DNA of 64,000 bases, taken from NCBI GenBank assembly GCA_033032175.1, contig CM065318.1:18972001-19036000 (forward strand), given 5' to 3'. This document shows, piece after piece, positions 11,061 through 22,049 of the stretch. Source of the stretch: Saturnia japonica (Eukaryota; Arthropoda; Insecta; Lepidoptera; Saturniidae). The translations under genes were made by a program, and so were the position numbers. Position 1 is the first letter of the stretch; each line of letters opens with the position of its first letter. Below the pieces are notes generated by a model, which did not search any database, had not been told where the DNA came from, and saw nothing but the letters and a program-made list of their open reading frames with translations.

Positions 11061-11425
11061 TCCCTCGACTGCATTGTACGTCGTTTTAATTTGTTGTCGT
11101 TTTTTTATTTTTTATTTATTGAACATAAAAATACATCAACATTTTATTGAAATCTCCCGAAAAAACAGAACTAGTTTATGCCGAGACAAAGATTCAACTC
11201 ATTTTATAATATCGTAGGTACAAAAAATAATCTATACATAATCAACTAAAAAAAATTGTAGGTATTTAGAAAAAATTATAGCTACCGACTCAAACTAAGC
11301 TAAAGATTCTAGCTACTTCGATTGCAAACCAATTTAAAGATTATGGAGTCGAACTACTATATACAGGTTGTTGTAAAACTAAAGGATATTCCTATTTATT
11401 AATTAATTTATTGCTTAATTATATA

Positions 11426-12091
11426 CAGTGTAAACTCTTTATAACGAAACTCAAGGGACTGAGCATTTTTTATTGTTATAGAGAGTTATCGTTATATGGA
11501 GTGAACAAAAAAACAACCAAATTAACAAGAATTTAGAATCTTAGATAATAAATGCTTATAAATTATTGTTTACACATATAGTCTGATAACTTTGTCTGAG
11601 GTTTTTTGCTATGCCAGTACTTGTTTTGTATTATTTTATGTATTCTATTCATATCTTCTTCTATCAAACTTTTTCGTCAACACTAATCGCTTTCCGTTTA
11701 CTGGCCATGTTAACAGTTTCAAAGTAGGTTTACGACTGATAATACGATAGGTACCCAGTATGCATGGTCGAAGACCATCACTTCCGAGAAAACAATGCGT
11801 CATACTGCACGTGTTCAAGGCAATTAAGGATAACAAAAACTAGACCGACCTCGGATGTTTCGGAGCTTCAAAGTCTTTTGTTACCTGATAACATAACATA
11901 AACAATAATACCGATAATAAATATTTACTGTCTAAAAATATGAACACATTTCTTCGTAATAGAGAATGACGTATCGATATAAAGAGTGTTTCAATATGTG
12001 GGTTTTAACGCAAACCAACCAAGTTGGGCTCACTTCAACGTTATAGGGAGTTTATCGTTATAAAGGAAAACGTTATAAAGAGTTTACACTT
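11426..12091. mobile_element. pogo/Tigger-like MITE with TA duplication
   Basis: Starts CAGTGTAAACTCTTTATAAC at 11426 and ends CGTTATAAAGAGTTTACACT at 12071-12090, a near-perfect terminal inverted repeat of about 19-20 bases, flanked by TA on each side. The CAGT start, subterminal 'CGTTAT' repeats (11480, 12040-12060) and TA target resemble pogo/Tigger elements. At about 666 bases it is too short for a full transposase; a short minus-strand frame at 11836-11645 has no clear motif. Non-autonomous deletion derivative inferred. Confidence 0.6.
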
Positions 12092-12683
12092 TATTTTAAC
12101 TTAGTTATTAAAACTCGTATTTCTTATGGTAATAAGAGGTGTTACAATTAAAATAAAATATAAAGATCTGAAGCAAAATGTTTTCTTTATTAATATACTT
12201 TTACAAGCCACAATATGACAGCTACACGCTAACACACCAGAGAGAGAGAGGCCATATTGAATATATACCATAGACTATAAAACTTTATCTTTATTATGGA
12301 TGTAATTACATTGCTATAATACTAATATTTTAACAAGAGGCTATCGTGAAAATAATTCTCATAGATACGCTTATAATTTTGTGGACTTGCTTCCTTATTT
12401 ATTTGGTAGGGTATATCATTTGTTATGGTGAGAAATAAAAAGGCCAAGGTACACCTTCCGTAGTAGTTGTTTACTCTTCTTCTTCTTCTTCCTAACTTGG
12501 CAACCGGTCCTCTTTAATGAAGACCATTACTGCCATTATCGAGTGAATTATATTGTCAAGTGTTATGACGATTCAGTATCCTAACAAGATGGTGGCTCCC
12601 TTGTTAGAACTTTCTAGGGAATTTTTGTGTGATCTCGGAATGAATGCTTTCAGCTTATATTTATAATCCACTTCACTTATGCA

Positions 12684-12789
12684 CAAAAACCAAACTATAT
12701 CACGCAAAACGCCACAAATATTACATAATATAGGGTCAAAAACCAAACTATATCACGCAAAACGCCACAAATATTACATAATATAGGGT
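12684..12789. repeat. two-copy tandem repeat, 53-base unit
   Basis: The unit starting CAAAAACCAAACTATATCAC occurs at 12684-12736 and again, without visible change, at 12737-12789, followed by the first seven bases of a third unit. A recent slippage or duplication event in an AMFR intron. Confidence 0.85.
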
Positions 12790-12965
12790 CAAAAACTTAA
12801 GTAAATGAATTAAAAATAACAACCACAACATGTCACTTCAAGATCCCGCCAAAAACTCCTAGTTGTTTACTCGTGGTATGAAAAGTTTTTGTTGGGATAT
12901 TTGTCGCGTATAGACGTTATGTGCTATAGGTATCTTTATATCACTATTATGAAATTGTTCAATTA

Positions 12966-15900
12966 AAATTGTCAATCTAAATTTAATGTGGACTGGTGAA
13001 AGATCTGTAACATATTGCCATTGTATAAGTTTTTAATGTGTTGTGGCACTATTAACTTAAGTATTCTAACGTGCAGTGTGTATATATTATCTAGGTAGGT
13101 TTTGAATGTCCTACCGTAGGAGGTAATGCCGTAAAATACTGTTCCGTACTTTAAAAACAAGATTAAAAGATAAAGAAAATCCTGTTCCCGAAATATCTCG
13201 AAGCAACTACAAACTTCTCAGGACTTCGAAATAATGTTCGTGTCGTAAACATCGCAGTTTACACACACATGTAAAGGGCTTATCCCCTCGATTACGTCAT
13301 CGAGTAGGCATAGAAACTTAACGTCAAGGTAGTTAGCGATGATTCACTATTTTTCTGAGATCGTTTAGTGATGGTATTTAAGCGAATCAGGCGCGGCGCC
13401 GAGGCATTTCAGTTTTGAAATACAAAACGATAACAACGAGCTATAAAAGAAGCGAAACCACAGTGAAATAAATAACAGTGTTGTGAGTTCGTGAAATTTG
13501 TAACTGTGTGGAATTCGAATAAAACTTCTTCACGTCAATCATCGGCATTTTTAATACCCACGGGTTTAACAATACTATAGATTCGGCTAATGCTATATAC
13601 ATGTTAAGTAATATAGGGAACGGAACTCTGGGTTTAATTATGTAAAATTTTGCCTAGAATTGCACGTAGCCAGTCACATACGCAGTCCACATGGTATCTC
13701 CAGTTAAACCTGTCATCCACAATAAGACCTAAATATTATGGTAGGATACTTGGTCTATAGATGTACACAGGCAGTTCTTAGGATTTGACAATGTATGTAA
13801 ACAGTCATGGCTATGTGCAACTATTTTAAGTGTTATGGCTACTTCGAAGGTAGCTTGAGCGTACATGCACGATCTTAGTTTTACTAGCATTTAATACAAG
13901 CCCAGCATCATGTGTCCATTTCGCTACCTGAGTAAAATCTCCTTGCATCCATTCAGCTGCTTTCTACTGGCAGCTAAAAGACAAGTGTCATCGGCGTATT
14001 GATACATGGAACAATTTTTTATAACATTTCCCATGTTGTTTACGTAAGTTAAGTGATGTAAAGGTCCCATCACCGATCCCTGTGCAGAACCTTCTGTTAT
14101 TTGTTTCTAGTCGCTTAAGATGCTGTCTATTTTAACCGCAAAACTTCTATTACTTAGATAATCTTCACACCATTTTAAGGTTGATCCACGCACACCAATC
14201 TTTTTTAGTAGTTTCAAACGATTTACTAAAGTCAATTAATAATAGTTTTACATGCTTTTTGTCATTTAAACATGCATTTACTTCATCTGAGAACCTTGAA
14301 AGGCTGAAATCCGTATAAGTTCTTGTGGATATTCCCCCGTAGCAACACTAGTGTTAATAAGCTTTGATATAATATGTGCAATACTATCTCATATGGTTTT
14401 TATATCTACACAACGTATCAAATGAACTCCAGGAGCTTTATTAGTATTTAAGTTTCTAATTATACCAGCAACACTCTTGCTAGTTGCTTTTTTAAAAAGC
14501 ATTGATTTATTTTCAAGGAACATATAAACCGATTCATCAAGTAACGGCTTAGAACAATTTGGTAAAATCTTTTTTACGCTCTTAATAAATTCTTTAGCAA
14601 AGTTATCGGCAATATTTTTAGTTAATAAATTATGTTTCCCAAATGCTTTTAAAATTGTTTCATCTACTGATTTTTTATTTCGTCCTGATATACTATTTAA
14701 TATTTGCCATAACTTTCTTGGATTAGATTTGTTTTTATTAATTTCATTTTTATAAATGGATATTTGCGTTTACTCTGCTTATTAATAATTTTTGTGTAAG
14801 TGGAATTTTTATAGCACGTATGAAAGCTTTTTTAAATAAAATCGTAATTTGTTTTAAGACAATCTGTTTCTTTTTCTTGATTCCAATCGATATCCCTTAA
14901 TAATGAACGCGCTTTATGCATATCTACTAAGCGAACTAATTACGAATCATCCTGTATTCGTAACGAGCGAAGTCCATTGCACGACAGAAAGATCATGCGA
15001 TGGTCAGCCACTACAGTACAGTATCAGAGCTGGAGATCACAATTGAAACACCTGATTATACTGTTACCGACAGAACTGTTGGTCGCCTGCTGCCAAGTTT
15101 TCGATATCGTCTTCACACCCGATAATCATAGGTTTATCTTTGTCGCCTTTTCGTGCTAAAACCTTATCGTCCTGGAAACAAACATATTTGTAAGCTGGTG
15201 TTAATTGTTGTTGTGCTTTCCACAATAATCCCACAATCATAATAATAAACTAAATAAATATAGTTAGGGATTCCCTCATTATGATTTTGGAATTTGTTTT
15301 AGTGGCAGGCGCGTCTTTTATAACAGTTCCAACAAGGATGTTTTGATTCTTAGCGGCACGTACCCACGTCTCCGCTTGTTCAGCACTTTTGAATTGCAAT
15401 TGGGCATGTTGTTCTTCTTCACCTAATTTTTCCTTCTATCCATAATATATTATTTACTTGATTCTTCTTCATTTCTTAAAATTTAAATGTAATTTCTTAA
15501 ATCGTATCTGCCAGATTTGCTGCCAAATCTTCAAGTACCTCCTCCACCTTAGGTATCCCGATTACTTCAACAACACTTTTCAGACAGTCTAGCTCCATTT
15601 TTCGTATTTGCTACTGCAATGAATCAATCTTCAACTCAATATGTGTATTTTTATTTGTTAAATTAGTGTATACTTCCTTTTCATATCTTGTATCTTTTTA
15701 TTTTGCATTTCCAACGCTTCTGTGAGATCTTCTATCTTTTTAAAACAGAAATTAGCAGATATTTCGATTGGCTCTAATTCTTTTTTCTATATTCTTTTCA
15801 TGTCACTAGTTATATCACGCATGAATTTATTGACGTCTATAGTGCAGTTGGTGCTCAACTCCCTCGCATTTATGTTAATTACTTCTTCTTCCTCATCTTC

Positions 15901-16135
15901 ATCTAGTATAATAAATGATGATTTTCTTTTTGGCGAGTCACGTTGGCATTCCTGACAAAACAACTCCAGATTCTTAGAGTTTATTAATGTAGCGAGTTGT
16001 TTCCCAGAAAGTCCACTACAAATTTGACTTGCATGCACACTATTTTCCCACACTTGCTACATTCAAGACCGGGTGTTCTTTTGGCGATGTTTTTATTACA
16101 ATTGTCGCACTTAAGACATATTTTTTTCATCACTA
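12966..16135 (-). pseudogene. PHD-finger LINE (CR1/Jockey-type), decayed
   Basis: Minus-strand non-LTR retrotransposon. ORF1 begins near 16129 with a PHD-like zinc finger: CLKCDNCNKN, LECSKCGK, then (after a frameshift) HASQICSGLSGKQL and LELFCQECQ. Near 15190-15110 a conserved ORF1 C-terminal block reads DDKVLARKGDKDKPMIIG. ORF2 parts follow: a reverse transcriptase piece with intact YADD (YQYADDTCLLAAS, about 14010-13970) and a thumb/C-terminal piece LKYGTVFYGITSYGR with HVRILKLIVPQHIKN at 13150-13000. Many stops and frameshifts, with much of the endonuclease missing. About 3.2 kb remains, including an insert at 13161-13570. Confidence 0.65.
13161..13570. mobile_element. possible solo LTR inside the LINE
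   Basis: About 400 bases interrupt the LINE C-terminal reading region between the ..ALAESI and LKYGTVF parts. The insert starts near TGTTCCCGAAATATC (13182), has a TATA-like GGTATTTAAGCG (13374-13385), an AATAAA-type signal at 13519, and ends near CCCACGGGTTTAACA. TG...CA ends, a promoter and a polyadenylation signal fit an LTR. I could not identify a clear target-site duplication. Confidence 0.35.
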
Positions 16136-16336
16136 GGGCAGATATCGCACGTGTGTGAATTAGAACCGGCCCAGTCGACAGAACGAGAACGAATGAACGT
16201 TGTCAGTATTCGATAGTGTGTACACAGAAGTATATTGCTTTTTTGAATGTTGTTAAAGTGAGTTCATACTGTAATGTCCTCAAAACAGGGAGATTTGCAT
16301 CATCAGCTGATCTTAGCCTATAAAAAAGCTCCCATG

Positions 16337-16480
16337 CTGGCTTGGGAGTTACATAACGTTGGATGGGGGGGGGGGGGGGGTACAGATAAATGTTACTGTG
16401 CGTACACGGCGGAGAGGGAGGGTCAAAAATCTTCAAAATTTGCGTTACGTAATACTTGAACGCCCCCTTAGTTGAGTTGA
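16337..16480. repeat. MITE-like repeat ('GTATTACGTAACGCAA'), copy 2, with poly-G run
   Basis: Inverse copy of the family at 10890-11060: 'TGCGTTACGTAATACTTGAA' then 'CGCCCCCTTAG'. The left part carries an uninterrupted run of 16 G at 16365-16380. Confidence 0.5.
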
Positions 16481-16579
16481 AGTTTATTTCCAGATGTAGA
16501 ATCATAGCTTGGTACTGGTGGATTTTTTCCTGCAAGTCTCCTTCGTACCTCTATTGGGAGAGCGTCTAGGTATATACAA

Positions 16580-17095
16580 TTAATAAAATTGAAGTGTCTG
16601 TTTGTAATGTCAAAATAACAGCTTTTAACTGAATGCATATGAAAGTATATACGATACTTATAACAAAAATACCATTTATTTATTTATTTCTGTCTGTTTG
16701 ATCCGGGTAATCTTCGAAACGGTTGGATATATTATGACGGGACCTTCACTGGCAGATTGCTAATGTTATAAGGAGTAACTTAGGATACTTTTATTTTAGA
16801 AAATAAATTAGGGTTGCGCACAATTAAAAAATATGGCCACGGTGAATAAATTCGGGCACTTAAATTGCTTATGCTAAGTAAACCATAAGAGATATAACAA
16901 ATTAATGTACTACATAATCATAGGCATTAAAAAGACCTACAAAAAAGTCCGGGAGAGTAAACGTCTATCTTTTAAGGAACACCCACAATAAGCATTTTTG
17001 TCTTTAAAATAGCCGGGAGCGGGGGAGCAAGACTCGCGCGGGCATTCTGTAGTCCACGTGAGCGAAGCCACGGGCACAGATACTTTTAATATAAA
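16580..17095. mobile_element. Helitron-like non-autonomous element, family A copy 1
   Basis: Collinear with 29086-29562. Shared blocks include 'AGTGTCTGTTTGTAATGT', 'GAAACGGTTGGAT', 'GACCTACAAAAAAGTCCGG', 'GGAACACCCACAATAAGCAT' and 'CGTGAGCGAAGCCACGGGCA'. The end hairpin region (CACGGGCACA followed by a T-rich tail) is the typical 3' end of lepidopteran Helitrons, here lacking a clean CTAGT. Lies in the AMFR intron just downstream of the 17.4 kb exon. Confidence 0.6.
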
Positions 17096-17240
17096 TTTAA
17101 TACAATTTTTTAATATTAAATATGGGTAGTTTCTAGTTTGTTATTCACGACGGTTGTGTCTCCCTTTAATTTCAATATAATTGTAGAAGAGAGGAGATCG
17201 ATGTTAGGTATTTTAATTTCGATAAACTTGAAGCTCTTAC

Positions 17241-17393
17241 CTCAGCGGCCATAAAGGCAAAGATGTCCCGACCAGCGGGCAGGCCCCAGACGAAGGCGAC
17301 GAGAAGGAGAGCGAGCGAGGAAGCCAGGATGCCCGCCAGCAGACTCAGGAGCCGCACGTGCGCCCATCGACCGGTGTTAGGGGACGACGATAA
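17241..17393 (-). CDS. AMFR: AMFR/gp78 transmembrane exon (FMAAE)
   Basis: Acceptor GCGATCAG at 17394, donor GAG|GTAAGA at 17240; 153 bases, 51 codons, phase 0 at both ends. Product LSSSPNTGRWAHVRLLSLLA, a hydrophobic helix (ILASSLALLLVAFVWG), then LPAGRDIFAFMAAE. In gp78 the matching piece is LSFSPTTPMSSHGRVLSLL...HTLAFMAAE, and FMAAE followed directly by the next exon's hydrophobic start is preserved. This is the most 5' AMFR exon on the first contig. Confidence 0.88.
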
Positions 17394-18875
17394 CTGATCG
17401 CAAAACAAACATTACACTGCTCAATCACACAATTAAGTAGGTGCGGTATCAATTGATAATGAACAAAGCCCCTACGGCAAGATCTGAAAGAGACAATAAA
17501 AAAAAATGTTTTGAGACTGCTAGCTCGCCGGGCAAACATCAGAAGGAGCAGCATATATTGTAATACTTCAATCAAATTATACACAATACACTATACACAA
17601 TAGCTTCTAAATATATTTATTTCCATATTTTAGTTCCTTAAAAAACAAATACAAAGATCAGCCATTTTATTTAACAACGCGTATTGTTTATCTTATTACT
17701 CTGATGTTAATGACGTCAAACAATTTTTTTAATCAGTTTTATTAATTGTCGTTGAAATTGATTCATTGTATTGTTTTTATTTTTAACATCAGAACGCGAG
17801 TGACACAAGCGAATAGCGTGCGAACGCACACAGAAAAACATAAACGTAAGGGCTAGTGCACATGCATCCATAATGGGTTAGGTTAGTGGTGTTTATGGGG
17901 GTGTCAAATTACATCTCATCGAATTATTACGTTTCAGCCCGAGACAACCTCACCTGGACGTGATGCATCTTAGTGAGCAACGAACTACGGCTAGTAGGGC
18001 TGTACAACCCGACTGGCATGTGGTGAAAAGTGGAGATGAAACGGATATTGGTTTGGCCGGATACAGGATATTCGGCAACCTACGAAGCCGGAGCGCCAGA
18101 TATTCAGCCCTTTATCGCGTAACATGACGCGATCAGTTTGATTTGAATATTGGCGCGGTGAACGAGATCGGAAATAAACTAAACTAATTAATAAAACAAA
18201 CATTTTTGACGTGCGATTATAAAAATAAACTGTGACCATAACCTATTGTGGTATGATTTGCCTGGTGTAAAATAATAAGATTTTTTTGAATTTTACTATC
18301 CGGAATCCGGCCGGATACCGGATATCCGTTTCATCTCTAGTGAAAAGTCCATCATTGTGGCTCGCTATTGCGTGTCGCGTTTCGGCATCAGCCTGTGCAT
18401 ATTTAGTTAGATTAATGCAGGCCGGCGTGACATCGTCGACCGTCGTTTGATTACGATCTGTCTGTGGTCGCCGTTGTGTTTGGATTGTATTTTGCTTACC
18501 GTCAGGGACAGTACCGTCAAATTGCCGTGCCACTCTATATAAAAAACATTGACGATTCGTTATTAATAGCCATTCATTTAAGACTTATTCGTGATATTTT
18601 CACGTTTTGAGTGTGTGAATACGGTTAAAGGAGGTTATAAGCCACAGAAAAAAATATTTTTTTTGATGTATTTCATGTATGAAACAATTAATTCAGTGTA
18701 TGTGTCCCAGAATAGAGGTACACCCTAGCTTTTTGTGTCGTAGACCACTTGCCACGTTTTTCCGTTTTGGGTAGGCTCCCTGGCTTACTGCTTATCTGAT
18801 ATTGATTTTTTTGCAAATTCATAGACTTCATATTTATTTTTTACAGCTGATGTAGTGTTACTCACTTTGACAGAT
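17394..18875. other. AMFR intron up to gap; no exon found
   Basis: The next upstream AMFR exon would be expected on the minus strand here or beyond. I scanned for the conserved KFWNF..FYKF and LRVSE motifs and did not find them. The last 160 bases (18716 on) repeat the 'TAGACCACTT' family seen at 2789. Other short frames show no family. Confidence 0.4.
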
Positions 18876-18975
18876 NNNNNNNNNNNNNNNNNNNNNNNNN
18901 NNNNNNNNNNNNNNNNNNNNNNNNNNNNNNNNNNNNNNNNNNNNNNNNNNNNNNNNNNNNNNNNNNNNNNNNNNN
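18876..18975. other. assembly gap (100 N)
   Basis: Exactly 100 N, the conventional marker for a scaffold join of unknown size. The left inverted arm begins at the next base. Confidence 1.
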
Positions 18976-19240
18976 AATATACTAAATTATTTTATCTTTT
19001 TATAATTGTCAGTAAAATTAGTAAATTGGAAACGTAAATATTTTTATTTTCCAACAGTATTCATCGATGGCACTGTACAGCTTGGTATAAATTATCATGA
19101 AAGTGGTTGTAAAATTGTCTCACTTTGGGAAATTGTTTTGGCTGCCTTATGGAAATTTCGTTAATTTAATCTGGAGACCCTACATTGCCGTAAACAGGGC
19201 TTTTTAATTATAGGGCAACAATAAGAAATTTTATTATTGT

Positions 19241-19280
19241 GTTGATCACCATAGACCAATAACCAGAGGTTGATCACCAT
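19241..19280. repeat. short motif flanked by 12-base direct repeats
   Basis: GTTGATCACCAT at 19241-19252 and 19269-19280 flank AGACCAATAACCAGAG. Together with the edge of the repeat this forms the motif CCATAGACCAATAACCAGAG, also seen at 19411-19430 and, inverted, at 59505-59523. Confidence 0.8.
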
Positions 19281-19383
19281 TCATTCTTATCTGTGACCAT
19301 AGAGTAAAGTTATACATAGAAAATCTGTGACTTTATAGTTTATCTATATTTGTGTATATAACGTAGTACTTCATGGTAGTACT

Positions 19384-19439
19384 TATTGGTCTATGGGTTG
19401 TACTGGGTAGCATAGACCAATAACCAGAGGACTGGGTAG
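19384..19439. repeat. second copy of the short motif, 9-base direct repeats, hairpin
   Basis: ACTGGGTAG at 19402-19410 and 19431-19439 flank CATAGACCAATAACCAGAGG (19411-19430). The left neighbour TTATTGGTCTATG (19384-19396) is the inverse of CATAGACCAATAA, so a 13-base stem with a 14-base loop can form. Confidence 0.8.
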
Positions 19440-19595
19440 TACTTTATAATTTGTGGTCTACATCGCAGGCAGGTATGTTGATGTAACTGCGCTATAAAGT
19501 GTTTCTGCAAATCTTATTACGTGTTGTGTTTGTAGAGAACAAGTGTTCGCGTACTGAATTATTTTATAGTAGGATAATATTAACATCAGTCGGAA

Positions 19596-19892
19596 ATGCC
19601 TGGGACTCTAGTAGATAGACTGCCTTTACCGAATCTTAAAGTTTACACAACGGGAAGTGTTTTGGTGCTTTCGATAGCTGTTTATTATGCACTGAATGTG
19701 ACGAGTGATCCAAATTGGCGATTAAATTCAACTGTTCAGCAACGGGACGCAATGGCTGGAGTTGAGGACGATGTTAAAACGCTACCTCCTGTGGTAACTT
19801 CTCAGATCCTCGAGTCCATCGGGACCAGAAACTTTACCGAACAGTTTGTGGACGTTTTAACCTTCATGATGCAGGAGCCACTGTGTATGTGG
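19596..19892 (+). CDS. AMFR: AMFR/gp78 exon 1, duplicate on the wrong strand
   Basis: Same 99-codon exon as 48539-48835, here on the plus strand because it lies in the inverted arm. ATG at 19596, donor TGG|GTAAGT at 19893. The encoded residues are identical in the two copies. All other AMFR exons are on the minus strand, so this copy cannot join them as the scaffold stands. See the 48539 entry for content. Confidence 0.8.
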
Positions 19893-21078
19893 GTAAGTTT
19901 AAACAAGTAACAAGATGTTGGTATATAGTCTTTACAATTAATAGCTTTTTCAATTTCGATATTTCAATGTAGAGGTGTGTAGCTCGCGAGCGAAAGATTA
20001 GATGATATATAATCCCGAAAAAAGAGCGAGTATATCAGTAGCTCACCTGCTTGTAAAGTATATCTTTCTCTCAGTAATAATCTTCACTCGGATATAATCA
20101 GAGTGATTCAGATTAGTTGAAGAAAAAAATACACCACATTCTTACTTAAGAAAGAGATACGTAGCTGATTCGATCCAATAAGTCAAGAGCAGAAAGGCAA
20201 TCGGGTATGAATGGTTATAAGGAAACTTATGTTATGCCTTGATAATGAAACACAATATTGGTTGCGTAATGCGTAATTGCCGTGTCAAGTATTTATGTAG
20301 TTTGAAGTGTTTTTATTTTTATGGGTATTTGTTTCAGTATTTTCAAATTTTGAATTAAGTTTAAATGTCATGCGTGATTTGACCCATGCACTTTCGCATT
20401 GCTAAAAATAATTATCGTTACCTACATATTTCGGATTGTCTCCAATATTAGGTATAGATTAAAAACTTTCTAAAGTGACTAGCAAATTTGTACAAAAATA
20501 TTGACTTTTACATGTTTATATTGTAAGGTAGATAGGTAATGAACGTATACATTATTTCAATTCAAATCAATGTAAATGTAGCCACTGATTATAAAATATG
20601 CTAACATGATCTTCTTCAGTTCTATTGTTGTTATTACAGGTTTTAAAATAATAATTTGACTATCTCTGTATTACATACTTTTGCATTTCTAGATTGACAT
20701 ACTTTAGCCTGCTAATTGTTAAGATTAAGGGAAATCAAATGTTTGCATAATATTCTTCAAGATATCTCTCTCTATTCTATACAAAATAGATGGCAATAAT
20801 TTTATACATTTTTTGTAAATGTAAGATTTGTTTTTGTGAGATAATTCTCGCTCTCATCTTTACCAACCTAAAAGTTCTGTAGATTCAGATAGACATTAAG
20901 TGAGCCAGATATCTCTTGCTCTGAGCGAGATATAAAAAAGAGATATATATCTATAATTGAAAAGATATTTATCTCTCTTCTTTTCAGTGATATACTTTGC
21001 GCAAGACTATTTCAATGTGAGCAATTTTACTATTAAAATAATTAATTGAAAAAAAAAAAATTTTTTTTTAATTACATC

Positions 21079-21573
21079 ATCCTACTAATATAATAAATGT
21101 GAAAGTGTGTATGTTTTAATGTTTGTTACTCAATTACACTAAAACGGCAGAACAGATCTCAATTAAATTTGGCACACAGATAGTCTATGACCTGGAATAA
21201 CACATAGGGTACTTTTTATCCCGGTAAAAGTCATAGTTTAACCAGTGTTATCCTACAAATATAATAAATGGAAAGTTTCTATGTTTGTTACTCAATTACG
21301 CAAAAACAGCGATTTTTTTGGTTTGTTGTGTTCTGAGATCAGTCTATGTATATCTGTGAAGTATTCATATATCTTTGATACAAACTCCTTTGGGTTCTTT
21401 ATAACTATAGTTGTTACTTAGCAACACATAGTTATTAATTATTGATTGAAAGGTTCTAAGATTACAATTTAAATGAAAACCACTAGTATAATATTTTATT
21501 TATTTAAACTCTCAATCATATCTCAATTTAACAATATCTTATAATATGCAGGCAAAGTCCTGGGAACCAGCTA
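21079..21573. mobile_element. Helitron-like non-autonomous element, family B
   Basis: Starts TCCTACTAATATAATAAATG at about 21082, a 5' end common to lepidopteran Helitrons, and ends ..GGGAACCAGCTAGT at about 21573, with CTAG before T as in Helitron 3' ends. Internal text (TACTCAATTACxxxAAAACGGC, CCCGGTAAAAGTCATAG) recurs at 35632-36131. No coding region. The right-arm copy is 46855-47342. Confidence 0.6.
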
Positions 21574-22049
21574 GTTGTATAATAATTATCTAACATGCTA
21601 CATGTTAAAAATTGCAAAAAAGTTCTTGCATTATAAAGTTATTCTAAACATTAATAACTTTTATATATTAAATGTAATAATATGTGTCTCAGTAAACTGA
21701 GCCAAATATGGAAAGTTATTTTTTTGCAATTTTTGACATCTCACTTTATACATAGGTATGGTAGATATGTTTTTATTGTTATGAAACATGTAAATGTGAA
21801 AAGTCAGAAAATAGATTTAGGGCTGACATTTATGCAAATTGCATAAATTTTAGGAACAAAAGAAAATATTTATCCCTAATTGTTAACACCCCTTATTAAT
21901 TATTATCTTATTAATCATTTACTGACCTACATCATTATTATAATTTTTTTTTTTAATTATTGATAAGATTAATTCACACAGAATTGATTTTTCAAAATGC
22001 ACATTGAGTTTTCCTTGTTTGTTAAAAAAAATTAAAAAATTAGTCAACA

